Part shown: piece by piece, positions 35,596-48,500 of the stretch
How positions within the stretch are numbered: the stretch's first letter is position 1
Layout: each line of letters opens with the position of its first letter
Source of the DNA: Cyanoderma ruficeps
Taxonomy: Eukaryota > Chordata > Aves > Passeriformes > Timaliidae
DNA length: 64,000 nucleotides
NCBI GenBank assembly: GCA_008694505.1
Contig: VZDJ01007753.1
Coordinates: forward strand, 24,300,547-24,364,546
Reading direction: 5' to 3'
The notes under the pieces: model-generated
Told to the model about the DNA's origin: nothing
The model's database searches: none
What the model saw: only the letters and a program-made list of their open reading frames with translations
Made by a program: the position numbers and the translations under genes

Positions 35596-38500
35596 CACGC
35601 TTGAATTAATTTATTACAGTTAATGTTTTGTTCTTTCCTTTGAACCATTGATCATCTCAATCCCATACTTTATGCCCATAAACTGGTCCTATTGTTTGTC
35701 TGAATTTTTGTGTGTATTTTAGAAGGGGGAAAGTGTGTATGTCAGGTATAACAAAATAAATGCTTTTCCTAATCTGCAAACAGTATACATAAAGTACATT
35801 AAAACATCTTCTAGAAAAATGTATGAATTTTATATTTTGAATATTACTAACATTTTCAAAGGCTTTGAGGTGAAGTCCTACCTTGAGGTAAAACATTAAA
35901 AAGTAAAAGTAAAAAAAGAACTCTTAAAACCAATAATTTTTTTAACATCAAAGATCACTTTCTATAGTTATTATAGAAATTGTATTATAGAAATCATAAA
36001 TGTATAATAGCACATATATTCTGGGGGATTATCATTAATAGATTGTCTCTGGTAGAGTAAAAAAAAATACAAAAATCTTTAGGAACACTTTGAAATTCAA
36101 AATTATGTATGGGATGACTTACAAAGAAAAAAGTGAAGGCTAGAGATAGGTGACGACTGGCAGATGAAATTTATCTAACTTGTCGTTTCAGGTAAAGACT
36201 GCATTACTGAATTTTACTGGCATATCTAACAGTAAAAGAATAGGTGAAGGCAGTGAATAATTTGGAAGTTAGCTGACTAGATGATGCATTGAAATACCTA
36301 CCTATGGTTCTCAGAAAAATTACTGTAAACCTGGTCTTGCAAATACAAACTGGACACTGCAAATACAAGCATAAGCATTCTTTTCAGGTATAATAAGACA
36401 ACCTCAAAAGATTCTGCAGTCATAAGAGTACAAATTACTGTTAAGTATGAAATAGATACTTTGGTAGGTAATCTAATAAGGTTAGTTATATTTTGGAATT
36501 TGCTTTTTCTATATTTATTTCAAATGGAGATTTTCTCCCTAATATTTCTAAAATCATCCTTCCCATTTCAAATATGGATTATATTCAAGAAACTATTGAC
36601 TTCTTCATTTTCCTTTTACCTAAACCTGCATTCACTTTGATAACTTACTCTCAAAACTCCTCTTATGCAATGTAGTACACACTACAACATTTCAGTAAAA
36701 AGCCTGTTAGAGACTTAAGGAGAAACAAACTTTCTGTAATAAAAAGACTGCATATTCATCCTGCTCTTTGTAAAAGCAGTTTAAATTCTATCCAAGGAAG
36801 AGGTGACAATTATTTTGCAAACTATGAGATGATACTTGCAGTATCTTGGTTTCCAGACTGCAATTATACTCAGCAATCAGTAGGTGACATTAATCCTGTT
36901 TATATTGTTGTGGTTTGGTGATATAATTACAGTTGAAGCGTAGAGGAGTCTTTGTTTTCAGCCCAAGAATTAATTTTACCCTCTCTGAATCTTTTTTTGA
37001 AATCAAACTATTCATGCAGAGCTTTACAAAAAGGTTGAAAACAATAACTAACATATGTCTCTCTAAGAAGAGATTGGATGAATATATCACAATAACAACA
37101 GAAAACTTGATTTTTAAGTGTCTCCTGAAACTGGTTGTAAAGCTGCTTTTCAGTGTTTACCTCCAACTGAAGATAAGAAGGCTGCTTTCTAAAAGATTTT
37201 CATCAGGATCCCACATGATTCCTCTTCATCTCATCCCTACTGCTGCCTGTTTAATACATAAAATGAATTTTCAATCAAATCTGAAATCATATAAGTCCAG
37301 AAACAGAGAGGATAATCCAAATAGTTCTTCTTCACTTTTATTATTTGTATATCTATAATGTCTTGACAGTATTAGTGACACTGCCTAATGACTGTACGAA
37401 CTATAAAGAAAAAAGATAAAGTTATGCTGCATTAATAAAATAAAGAAAAATATTTATCTGCAATATAACATCAAAGGCAAATATGCCACAAGCCATAAAC
37501 ATTATTCAACTATGACATGAAACCAAGAAGTTTATTAATGTATGCTCCTTTATGGAATTTCACTCCTATAAAATGTAGCAATGATTTGCAGTACAGTAGC
37601 AGTGATTTGTAATGAAAAGTGCACTGATGATGATTTAAACTCTGGCTGCAACTTCAGCTAACAGCAAGAAAACACTTTAATGGGATTTTCTATTTCTCTG
37701 AGGACAATTTTTTTTGTCTTAGTAAAAGATTTCTATTTTTATTTCCATTTCGTTCTTAGAGAATATTCTGGAGTATGTTTCCATTATGCTTCCTTCCACA
37801 AATTCCCAACATAACAATTTGAACTACCTGCCTTTATGTCAGATATGTGAGGTGCAGTTTCTACACAACAATGTAAGGATGACAGGAAGGATTTCATGCG
37901 CAATTCCAGACAGCAGTGAGACAGACTGTCTAGGATGTGGTGTCAGAAAGAGTGTTCACTTAGCTCCAAATAAGACAAGTGATTCATATTGCTGCTTTTC
38001 AGGTTTTTCAAGCAGTATCAATCCCAATCTATGTGGAGTTCGCATTCATGAAGCAGCTTGAAAAGCTGAAAATGTGTCCTGATTCAGAGCATGACCTTGG
38101 CTTATTTCTAAATTCAGAGTGAGCAATCTTATTAAAATCTGGATCACGGCTGAAAAAATCTCCTGTATGTTGCAGTTAGCCAAATCTAACAGAGCTTTGG
38201 ATATTAAATGTGCAAATAAAAAGGAAAAAAAAATACATTATCACCATAACTGTGCAACAGATTCAATCATTTGAGATGCAAATTTCCAACTTCTATGCTC
38301 TGGGAACAACTTGGACTCCATAAGGAATTGCTATCTCCTGTTCTAGCAATGTATTTACCAGCTTAAGGTTCAATTACAACCAACATCTTGAAAATTGAGT
38401 GATCCCTGAAGAAACTTAAAATGATAGATACTGGAGTACATTAGGTCGTAAAGGGACTTGCATGGTCGTGGAGATGATTCCCTGGCTAGTGCTAGAGAAG

Positions 38501-41500
38501 ATAACCACATTACATAATCCATTGATCAAGCTGAATTTTGAATGAAGTTACTTTTATGGGGTTTGTTGTTTCCTCTTGCCTCTACTCCTCCTGTTGTGAG
38601 TCATCCTTCTTCCTATACCACAAAACCCAAATTTTCTAAAAGGAGATCAATTGTGTTCTCCTCTTGAAAATTTCAAACACAGAATATACAAGTTATAACT
38701 TGTCATAATCTTAATTTCCTTAAGTGTTTTAATGTTTAAAAAATTAAAAAGAGAATGAAAAGAAGGGAAATAAAATGAACAAAAATAATTCTTTTTAATT
38801 CTGTTTCCTCTATCCTGTTGTTATAGCTCTCCAGCGTGAATTTCATGTCTGCTTCAGCTCTTTCTCACAGCTCTTTTTTTATTTATTCCTACTAGGATTG
38901 TTTTTTCGAATGTTTATCTTTCAGTCATTACTAATTAGCACTATAAAGTACACTAAAATTAATTAAAATTAAAAATGAAAGATTAAGGTAATATTTTATG
39001 GAGAGCATCAGCTAGCATCTAGTTGACCTCATCACATCCAACACAAAAGGGATGACTTCATCCACACTTTTGCTCACTGTGTAAAATTATTTCTAAAAGC
39101 TAGTTGGCTTGTAAGCCTAGGTTAGATGATGAAGCTCAGATTTTCTCAGACTTTTACCTGCATGTCCAACAGTCACTCCTACTGTGAGCATATCTTGTCA
39201 CTCTTTTTGGGCAGATATTTTCCATGCATAGAGAAGTACTACACTGCAACATATTTCAAATGCAGACTTCCATTTTTGGGTAAAATGCTGAGATTTTAAA
39301 ATGCAATTTTTTATTTCACTAAGATACAGTGATGAAATCCCCTTCAAATGTATGTCACCTATATAGAGATCTCATTTTAAAGGTGCATATACATAACTAT
39401 ACGTAGCGGTAAATAGGTATAAGCATAACAGATATAACCAATATTTGACATTTTTAGCTTTTATATTTTCTTTTAAATACATCATAATTATAAAGTATAA
39501 AACTAAGGCTCAGGTTTTAAATGGCTGAAATAATAACATAATTTCACTGAAATTCTAATTTCACTGAAAGGCAATTTTTCACTGGAAATATTTTACTCAA
39601 CTTTAAGCTTGGATTGGAAATTCTCAAGTGCCTGATGGAAATAAAAATAGCAATTTGTCTACACATACTATGATATTACTACTGTAGTTGACAGATTCAC
39701 AAATATTTGAATCTGCAATATCAAGCATGGATTTAGACCTCAATATTACACCTTCAATACACATATAGCATCAGTCTAACCAGTATATTATGTGGTGAAA
39801 ACATTCAAATTTCCTCAAAAAATTCATGTGAAAAATTTCAAAATACAGGCAGAGTTTTATTATGCACAAGCTATTTTTTAAATTTATCCCAAGGATTTTA
39901 TTATGCAGGGCATATTACAATAAAAGCATGCAACTTTTTGGTAAGAATTTGGAAACCAAACTATTTATATTATCTGACAAATGAACAGTCCATGGGCATT
40001 GCTTTTTCAAGAATAGTAAGCTATAAAACCCTAAATAATTTTTATGCCTGGTGGAATTATATGTCTGTCTCGATTTGAAATTAAATCTGGCAGAATAATC
40101 TATCAAAACTATCAGTGATTTTCATGCATTAATTCAGGTAACTTTAGCAAGTTCATTCCACTGTTTTTGGAAATGGTTAATTTCAAGTGTTCTTCAAGTT
40201 AAATTTTTGTGGCACATATGGAGAAACACTGATTTTATGAGCATTTGTTTTGCAACTGCCAAACTCATTATGTTTGCTTTTAAGGTTTTCTTCCTCTGGT
40301 ATTGTCTTCTAAATGTCTAAATATAGCATGTAAAAACCAGGCTATATTATACTAGCCTTCTCAAAAGTTCTAACTGCAAAAAGAAAACCTTGTTTTATAG
40401 AATAACTTATTCTACCTGTAAAACATGTCTTTTTAGTCAGTATCTAGCTATAGTCCTCTTCATTATTTTTATGTACATTTTATAGAATTCTAGAAAAAGA
40501 AAAAAATGGAAGCAATTTCTTATCTATCTCAATGGATGACAAGTGGTACATATACATACATACCCAGACTGAATCCTGCTACACACACATTTCTGTTGAT
40601 GTTTCATGGATGGTCTATTTCTAGACCTAGACACCTTTCCCACTGTTGTGGATATCACCTCGAAAAGAGAAAAAGGCAAATGAGATAATCATGGACCTCA
40701 ATATCTTCTAATTATGCAAGACCTGTTGTCAGGAATTAGACTTTTTTCAAATAACTCATCAGTACTGCAAAACAAAAATAAAAACATAAGTCTGTTTCAG
40801 CCATATGCTTTAGTGTAACAGTGTATGTAGCAGTTCAAGAAATGGGGAGATATGCATAAAAAGGTAAATAAAATAATCTTACAAGCTACCACAGAAATAA
40901 ATTGTCAGAAAAGCAAAAGGATTCTCATTCTTTTGATGTCATAGTCAAGATATGAGGCCAAATGTAGGTTACTGAGTTCAGTACAGAGATTAATTTAATA
41001 CAACATAATGATGTGGTCATGCTTGTTCTCAATATTAATGAACCTAAGCCACTCAGTTTATTTCCCTACTCAGATAAGAAGGGCATCTGAGTGACTAAGC
41101 TGCCTGTGTATTGATTTGGTTGTTTCAAGTGTAGTAGGATAAAACATAGTATGATCCTGAGTTATGTGCTACACCTTTTGCTCTGGGGGACCACAGCATG
41201 CTGTGAACTTCAAATTAGTGAAGAAAAAATATAAATTAATGGTATTTGAAAGAAGAGCCTCAGAGAAACACATTCCTTTCTGTGTGTACTTTAATAAGTC
41301 AGCAAAGCAAGTTTTAAATGAATTGGACTGTAACGAGTCAGGCTGAACTCTGAATGAGACCAAAAAATTACGCAGAAGAAAAAATCCACTGCCTTTGTTT
41401 GGATGCAGTACAGATGGAAAATGTTAATCATTTGTGGCATTTTTAAGTTTGGTTGAAAAGCTGAACAAAAATAATGAAGAATTGCAGTCTCTGTATAAAG

Positions 41501-41674
41501 TGTGTGCAAATAAAGAAATCTCAATGAAATCAAGTAAGTTGCCTAATACGAGTGGCACATTAAATTATAGATCCTATAGGTTATTTTGTTTGTTAAATAA
41601 AGCCACATCATAGTAGGATGTGAAGGATGGATCAAAGGATTTCCTCTTTGATCACACTAAAGGCTAAGAGTAAC
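35596..41674. other. AT-rich gene-free stretch
   Basis: About 6 kb with no recognised gene or mobile element. The longest open frame (36933-37358 plus, 141 codons) has no family resemblance. A 17-bp-period duplication is at 39540-39571. Divergent repeats could be missed. Confidence 0.4.
39540..39571. repeat. 17-bp-period tandem duplication
   Basis: 'aatttcactgaaa' occurs at 39540-39552 and 39557-39569. Confidence 0.85.
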
Positions 41675-42418
41675 TGTGAGACATTCCACCAGTGCCCAGG
41701 CCACAGGGTGCACAAAGGCTGATCTCCACATTGCCCAAGGCTGGATACCACTAGACTGGGAAGACTATCTCCATATTCTGTATAACTTGGCCAAGGTCTC
41801 TTCCAAACTCCTTGGAGTGCTCTTCTGAGTTTAAAACCTTCTTTTTACTGTACACATGGTTCCTCTAATGTCATGAGTAATTAATAGAAAGTTATCACCT
41901 GAGGAAATGGAGGACACAACTTATTTGCAATAAGTGCAAGAACTCTATGGATGAGCATGAGGAAATATGGGGAGTTAAATGACCCAGATTGTTGCATATA
42001 GGTGAAAACCTTATAAAGGAAGGCCTTACAAAATCGTGGGTTAGGCCTCTTACTTCAGCTAATTGTAGCTGAATTAACAGCTAGCCTGTTAAGTTCTCAT
42101 GAGAAAGAATCAGAGGAATGACAATCAGTTTGCATAACAATCTATTCTTGTAAAGAAAAAGAGGTTGCACCCGCAAAAACAAGAATTCTATCCCATGAGA
42201 ATCCATGAAGGAAATATGTAAACATATCTAGAAAGAAAAAAGTTTGATGAACATGTACAATATTCCTTACCAACAAATGAACTGAATTTCACTAGATTGG
42301 TGGCCAATTAGATTCAAACACTGTGACTTCTGATTCCATATAAATATGAGCTTTGTGAATAAATAATTGGCTTTTTTTTCATGAAGAAACTGAGTTTCTG
42401 CATGAGAAACTGTTTATA
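41675..42418 (+). mobile_element. ERVL-like LTR, about 740 bp
   Basis: Starts 'tgtgagacattccaccagtg' and has the order expected of an LTR on the plus strand: long U3, a CCAAT motif (42304-42308 region), TATA box TATAAATAT at 42339-42347, poly(A) signal AATAAA at 42358-42363, then about 55 nt before a primer-binding-site-like sequence. Blocks such as 'aggcctcttacttcagcta' (42042-42060) and 'gaaactgagtttctgcatg' (42385-42403) are familiar from bird ERVL-type LTRs. The 5' boundary is less certain than the 3' one. Confidence 0.65.
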
Positions 42419-42447
42419 TTGTGACACCAGAAGTTTGGGATTAACCC
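42419..42447 (+). other. Primer-binding-site-like sequence after the LTR
   Basis: 'ccagaagtttgggattaaccc' class sequence (42427-42447, one base longer than quoted limits allows is not shown in full here) resembles the complement of a leucine-tRNA 3' end, with CCAGAAGT, GGGATT and AACCC in order. Location directly behind an LTR supports the call. It is degraded by small insertions. Confidence 0.5.
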
Positions 42448-42665
42448 ATAGAACCTACCAATAAGGATCCCTGGAGAGAACATCCACCTAAAGAATCACT
42501 TGTTTAAATGGGAGCTAGCTGATTTGCTCTGAGAGGAAGCTTGGAACTGATGGGATATACTTGTGTAAAGTAGGAGCAGGGAAGGAGCTGGATCAAGTCT
42601 GATGGCCAAATTACTTGATGATGAGGAAATAGCCAGAATCTCCCACTCAGCTGAGAAGTAGAGTT
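42448..42665 (+). mobile_element. Probable ERVL leader or gag-proximal remnant
   Basis: Sequence following the primer-binding site, including 'ggatccctggagag' and 'aaatgggagctagctgattt' (42507-42526), is consistent with a retroviral leader. No gag frame survives. The remainder of the provirus is not recognisable, so it is a 5' LTR with a short internal stub. Right boundary approximate. Confidence 0.4.
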
Positions 42666-44972
42666 CCATTATTTTAAGATGGGAAGTGAATTATCTTGAC
42701 ATGCAACTCTGTGTGCATCTACACAGCTGAGTTCATGCTTTGGAATGGCTCTTTTTAGCTGTAGATTTATGCTGTATCTGTGCATAGATTGACTGTTTGC
42801 TGTGCACTGTAGAATGTTATCCACTTTCCAAGATTTTCCTCATGGCTAAGACAAGAATGACATTGTGCCCTACTACAACCATCCAGAAATCACCACTTAC
42901 AATGTAGGAAAATGACCTTCCAACATTTTGATCTCTACATGTGTGGAGGATTTTAGCATGACAGCAAAATAACCTGGGATAGCTATATAGAAATCTAATT
43001 AGCATTGCCTATTAGGTACAGCTGCACAACACGACCCTATAATCATGGAAAGTCAAAACTTCCCACCTTCTTCTTTGCATAGAAATAGTAGTGTAGGTGC
43101 ACCTTATGTGAGTACATGGTAAGCTTCAACAGTGTTTTAAAGGACATCCTAGCCTTTAGAATATAGTGAGGAACAATAGAGACATTTCTCTTTCACCCCT
43201 AATCTACGCAGGATCTAGGATCTACAATAGGACCACCAAAACTTTCTTCCTCCTAGAAAATGCCTGTATAAAAATACGAAACTGTGCATTACATAATTTG
43301 AAATTTCCCCATATTTAAGTAAATTTTTAACAAAATTTATGTGTTTTGGTGTAATTACTAACAAGCAGAAGTTTTAGCAAAAGAGAGAACAAAGGTATTC
43401 TTCACAGAGAGATACCCATTTATAAATATTTAATAAAACCCATGTTTTCACATTCTGGCAGACCATCTACTGGTTGCTGCTCTAGTGTTCCCCATGCCCT
43501 GAATCTGAGGCAGCATTGGGAAGACTAATTCTATCAAGGACTTGGCAAATTTAGTAGTCTGGCTTTACAGAACACAGCCTGGACAGCCTCAGTCTAGGGC
43601 CATCAGGGCTTCAAGCCATATTGCCATACTCCTACCTGACAAATAATCATACCCTTTTTATTCTCTTTTTCTTTCTTTAGCAAACAGATGGTGTTGGTGC
43701 CTGACTGTGTCCTAAAATAGTTTTTAACTTTGCAACCAATTGTAGTTTGGAGATGAAACGCATTTCATCTTAGCCCTTTGCTCTCTATTTCAGCACTTAT
43801 TCAATGTTCACCTGATAGTGANTTGCTTGGGTACATATAGCCCAAAATAATCCTAAAATAGCACAGCCCTACAAATTGAGTGACAAAAAATGTCAGCTCG
43901 ATATTATATTCCTGTATGCAATAAAAAAGGAATCTTATGATAAACTTGCTACAGCAGCAGAGAGTCTGATCTTCAGTCATGAGCTCCTGCACTATATTGC
44001 CCCACATAAAGACATGAGATAGCAACAAAAGAGAAGCACTTTACCCATCTTGATATTCAATGAATGTGCTAACTGCTTTTGTGGGATTGCAGTGTTCTTC
44101 AATGAGTTACCTTTATCAAACCAAGACCTGCATAAAAATGAAATGTCAGACTCCAATACAGTTCTAGTCAATCATACAGTTTATCTTCTTGTCCCCTGAT
44201 AGAGTTCACAAATTTAATAACTGTCCTTTATCCTTGTCTCAATTCTCTTTCAGCTTTCTATATGACTTTCCTTCTGTCCTGACTTGCAGGAAATGCTTCA
44301 TCCTCCTATAGTAATCACAATAGAAAGGAGAGAAAAACATACCAATTGCCATTACAAAGTGTAGGAGGGGTAATCAAACCACTTTGATCAGTGAAAAACA
44401 TGTTCATTGCTATTCTACTGCATATGGTTTAATCTATTTAGACATTAGTTGCCTAAAGTAAATGAATAATTTAAACTGAAAAGTTTTTAAGAATCTTAGT
44501 CACTGTTCACATCTGGTATGGAAAAGATATAATTTATTCTTAAGCAAACATAATAGGTTTACTTGGAAGAAACTGCTGATAACATTATCAAAATTATTTT
44601 TCATCTGATTAGAAAGTGTAATGATGAATTTTTGCCTTTTTTTTAGTTTCTGTGACTATGATTAAGAATGACCCTTCAGGTCTCTGTGTGGCAACTATAC
44701 TGGTTTCTCTGTAAATGGCAACTATACTGGTTTCTACTTCATTCACAAATGAGAAAAAACTGAACTTGCATTTTGTCTGAATCAAAAGTACTAAAATAAA
44801 AATTGCTAAACCGACCTGCTACAATGTCAACTATGTGCTTCTGTGGAGATACCTGGAACCACTAAAGCCTTGACTCCTTAAAATGCTGATCAAGGTTCAT
44901 ATGTGAAACAGCAGCCAGCTCCCTTACAGCTGTGAACTCTCAACCCAATTCTCTTCCTCCTAGCTGGTACAG
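42666..44972. other. No gene recognised
   Basis: Includes a less AT-rich patch (43450-43640), an ambiguous base N at 43822, and a tandem duplication at 44689-44735. Nothing else recognised. Confidence 0.4.
44689..44735. repeat. 27-bp-period tandem duplication
   Basis: 'tggcaactatactggtttct' at 44689-44708 recurs identically at 44716-44735. Identical copies suggest a recent event. Confidence 0.95.
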
Positions 44973-45502
44973 TGCAGTGTTTTGGAATCAGTATGAGAAT
45001 AATGTTTATAACACAACAAATTTTATCTGTTGCCACGTAGTGTTTACCCTGCCAAGGACTTTTCAGGTTCCCATGTTCTGCCAGTGAGCAGGTTCACAAG
45101 AAGCTGGAGCAGAGTGTGGCAGAGAACTGACCCAAACTGGCCAAAGGGATGTTCCATATCACAGAACATCATACCCAGTAAATCAGCTCGGGGAATTTCA
45201 CTAGGAGTTATCAACCACTCTCTGGGGACAAGTTGGGGATCAGTCAGGGGGTGGTGAGAAATTGTTTTGTGTATCACTGGTTTTTCACCCTTAAATGTTA
45301 TTTCTCTTCCTGTTTTTGTTATCTCCCTTTTCATTACTATTATCCTTATTATTTACAATTATCAGTTATTATAATAGTATTTTAATTAATTTCAGTTATA
45401 AATCTGTTCTTATCTAAATCCATGGATTTTTCCAATTCTCTCCATCCCACCCAGCGGAAGTGGGGAATGAGAAAGTGTCTGCAGGGGGTTAAATCACCAC
45501 AC
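44973..45502 (+). mobile_element. Solo LTR of an endogenous retrovirus, about 530 bp
   Basis: Ends 'gggttaaatcaccaca' (45487-45502), the decayed form of the 'ggttaaaccacgaca' terminus of a common bird LTR. Internal blocks in the expected order: 'agtatgagaataatgtt' (44990-45006), 'gccaaggacttttcagg' (45051-45067), 'aagctggagcag' (45100-45111), 'gacccaaactggccaaaggg' (45129-45148), 'gggggtggtgag' (45247-45258), an AT-rich (TTAT) tract, and 'catcccaccc' (45444-45453). The U3 TATA box of the family is mutated (around 45175). No coding region adjoins, so it is a solo LTR. The start is approximate. Confidence 0.82.
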
Positions 45503-48500
45503 TACTCATTTTCATAGGTCTTGAAAGTAGAGAAGTCTTGTATCTCCATACATTTAGGAAGAAGAGCACTTGATTAAATAACAGAAGCATAGGAGATGCT
45601 GAGCTACTATCTGGATAAATAAAACCCCCACAATGTAAAGAAAAAGAAAAAAAAGTAGATGTGGGCAGATTCAACTCTGGGGAGATAAGTGAAATTAATC
45701 AATGGACACAATACTGTTTTAAACTCAATGAAAACTGTTGAATATTGAACTACCAGCTAGTGGGGCGAGGGATGATGAGGTTGTTGGAAAATGTACCATC
45801 TTTTGTAGTTGAAGTGGAAAGCAACACCTGATCATCTAAATAGCAGCTTCCCTTTCTGTCAAATTAGGCATTGTTTTAAATTTCTGGTCCAGAAAATGTT
45901 GCTGTAGAGATTTATTCACTGTTGATAAGTTTTGAAATTCGGGAATTAAATTTTTTTGAGAGACACCTTTTATTTGTTTTCAAGTTTTAATAATTTTGAT
46001 TGCTGTAGCAATATAATTAAATCAATCTTAGAGAAAATTATTTGTGTTGTGAAACAGTCTACCCAATATAGTACATTTTGTATATAAAAATTGACTAGAA
46101 TTTCATAAGGATTTTTTTCTCCAAAATCCAACTGTCTTTTCGTTATTCCTGAAGTTAATTTCCACCCAAGTAAACATCAATTCATAGGAGGCGGACTGTC
46201 ATTAGAAATATTTTGTAATATTTTTTGTTACGAGCATGAGCTCAGAGAAAGCAGGTTTATGCTGTTATTCTAGGTAGCTATTGAAATACAAAGACTGGAT
46301 ACATTTGGTGTAACATCACTGCTTAAGCAAATTGGATTTTATGTTTATTTTTGCTGTCATTGAAGAGCTCACATAAAAAGAGGGACATCACATTATTCTA
46401 AAATTAGTCATAATTAAACAATTTTCTTTCCAGATGCCACAAATTATATGGAACAATTATTTTGAGGTAAGAAAAAGCCTGCTGCAGGAAAAAGGTAGAT
46501 TTCTAGTTAAGGTGTTCCACATAATTTCCAGAAGACTTGTCTTTGAATCATACCTCTCTTAGAAGCTTCCTGTGTGACCTTAGACAAGTTGTTTAATTTC
46601 TCTGTGCTTCTTTTCTCATGTAAAATGTTTTCTTTCTAACAGCATTCTTTTTCATCACTGTGGAAGTGATGGAAATCATCCTAACTGTGTGAACTCACAA
46701 CAATGTGCCAACATGTCTGGCAAAAATAATAGCATTTAACTGAGGGGGGAAGTAGAAGACGCAGTACTTCTGGCATTTCCACGGCTAGCAAATATGCTGT
46801 CACTTTCCCTAATAATTACTTCAGGTTGCACATTGTTGACATTTACAACAAGAAACAAAACAGCAATCAAAAGCAAATACCATGAAAGGTACAAACCTAA
46901 CATAACAGGATAACTCAGATCACAGTGTTTACTGAAAATATTGATTCGTTTCTTGGAATATTCTTTGTGAAAAAGATATATTTAATTATTTCATTAGTGC
47001 AGCAATCTGGTTTTCTTATTAATAAAGAAAAAGTAACTTATGTAAATTACTAGATCAATTTATTTTCTTCTAGTTTTTAATTTTCTGTAAAATCTGTGAA
47101 ATCTCAATGAACCGTTTCTTTGGTAGATCATAATGCCATCTCAGTTGGGACTGTATGGCACCATACTGAAAAGATAAATGTCCCTACAATGAACATAGGT
47201 AAGGTAGCTGTAATCAATGTAATAAATATGTTTCCCTACACAAGTAGAAGTTTGTTAAGTTAGAAAAACATTTACTGTTAAGTTAGAAAAACATTTACAT
47301 CATAAAAGTTTGTAGCCAGGTTTGTACATACATTTGGAATTTTCATATGTTACATCTTCTTCTGCCACTGTCACGGAGAAACAGCAAGTGCATTGTTACA
47401 TGCTCAGGAGGGAGCCTTCATGCTTGTGATTTGTGTGCCCGTAACCTCAGTGGACCCTGGAATCCACAAAGATTCTCCTTGTGCTGCCACATGCTCAATG
47501 CAGATGGCATCTTCCGAGAGTATGTTGGCAGACACACACAAACCCATATTTACCATGTGCAAACAATGTTTTTTAGGAGTTTGTAAGTCAACCAAAGGCA
47601 GGTGTCTTTCACACAGATAACAAAACAGTTCTCTGACCTCATGTTGATACTCTCCATTTCTCCAGCTCCCCAAATGAAAGTCCTTGATTAAAATATGAAA
47701 AGATTTCTTCTCTCAAATGGTATTGTTTCATAAAGCTGATTTTTTTTTTTTATTTCCAAAGAATAGCTGGTCTGTTTTTGCTGAAATTTAAGTTATGTTC
47801 AATACTCAGCCAAAAACATCACTTTCAATTCAACAAACACCATAGGGAGAGCAACCACACTGTAAATTTAACTTATAAATGTAAATTCAAATGTAAATTT
47901 TTAAGAACTTGTAAACAACTTCAGTAGGGATTGTACCCCAATACATTCTAGTTCTTCACAATAACTTTTCAAAAGCTTCAAAAGTGTCAAGTGAATGCTG
48001 TCCACAGTTTATGCAGACTGAGGATCTGGCTCAATGCACTTTAAAGTGATGCATGATAAAATTTCAAAGCAATATGCAATGCTTCAATAAAATAAATACC
48101 TGAAGTAACTTATTGATCTTGTTTTATGATCCTTTTCAAAACTAACAGACATATATGTTGTTTATAAAGTATATTAAATATATCTTTTATTCAAACATTT
48201 TAAATGCAAAAGAATAAACTTACATTCATATGTTTCAGTTATACCTGTGCCAGTAACTGTTTCTAACAAACATCTTCATGAAGGCTTTTTATTTAAATAA
48301 GTCACCAGTGAAGAGTAAACAAACATTCTAGGAAACATTAAACAGCATCATGACTACAGACTGATTTTTCTGTTACTCAGCTGTTGCATCCATGGATTTT
48401 GATTAGCTCAGTTTAAAAATATTTACTCTATAGTGAATACTTTTTCTTCTGAGAAAAAAAAGTTCAGCACATTCCTTAGTCCTTACTAAAACTGGGAAAA

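Noticed and set aside
36933..37358. 141-codon ORF on the plus strand
   Set aside because: No family resemblance, ordinary AT-rich composition, no splice or promoter context.
37626..37690. TGATGATG motif considered as a C/D snoRNA box
   Set aside because: No matching D box and terminal stem found at a suitable distance.
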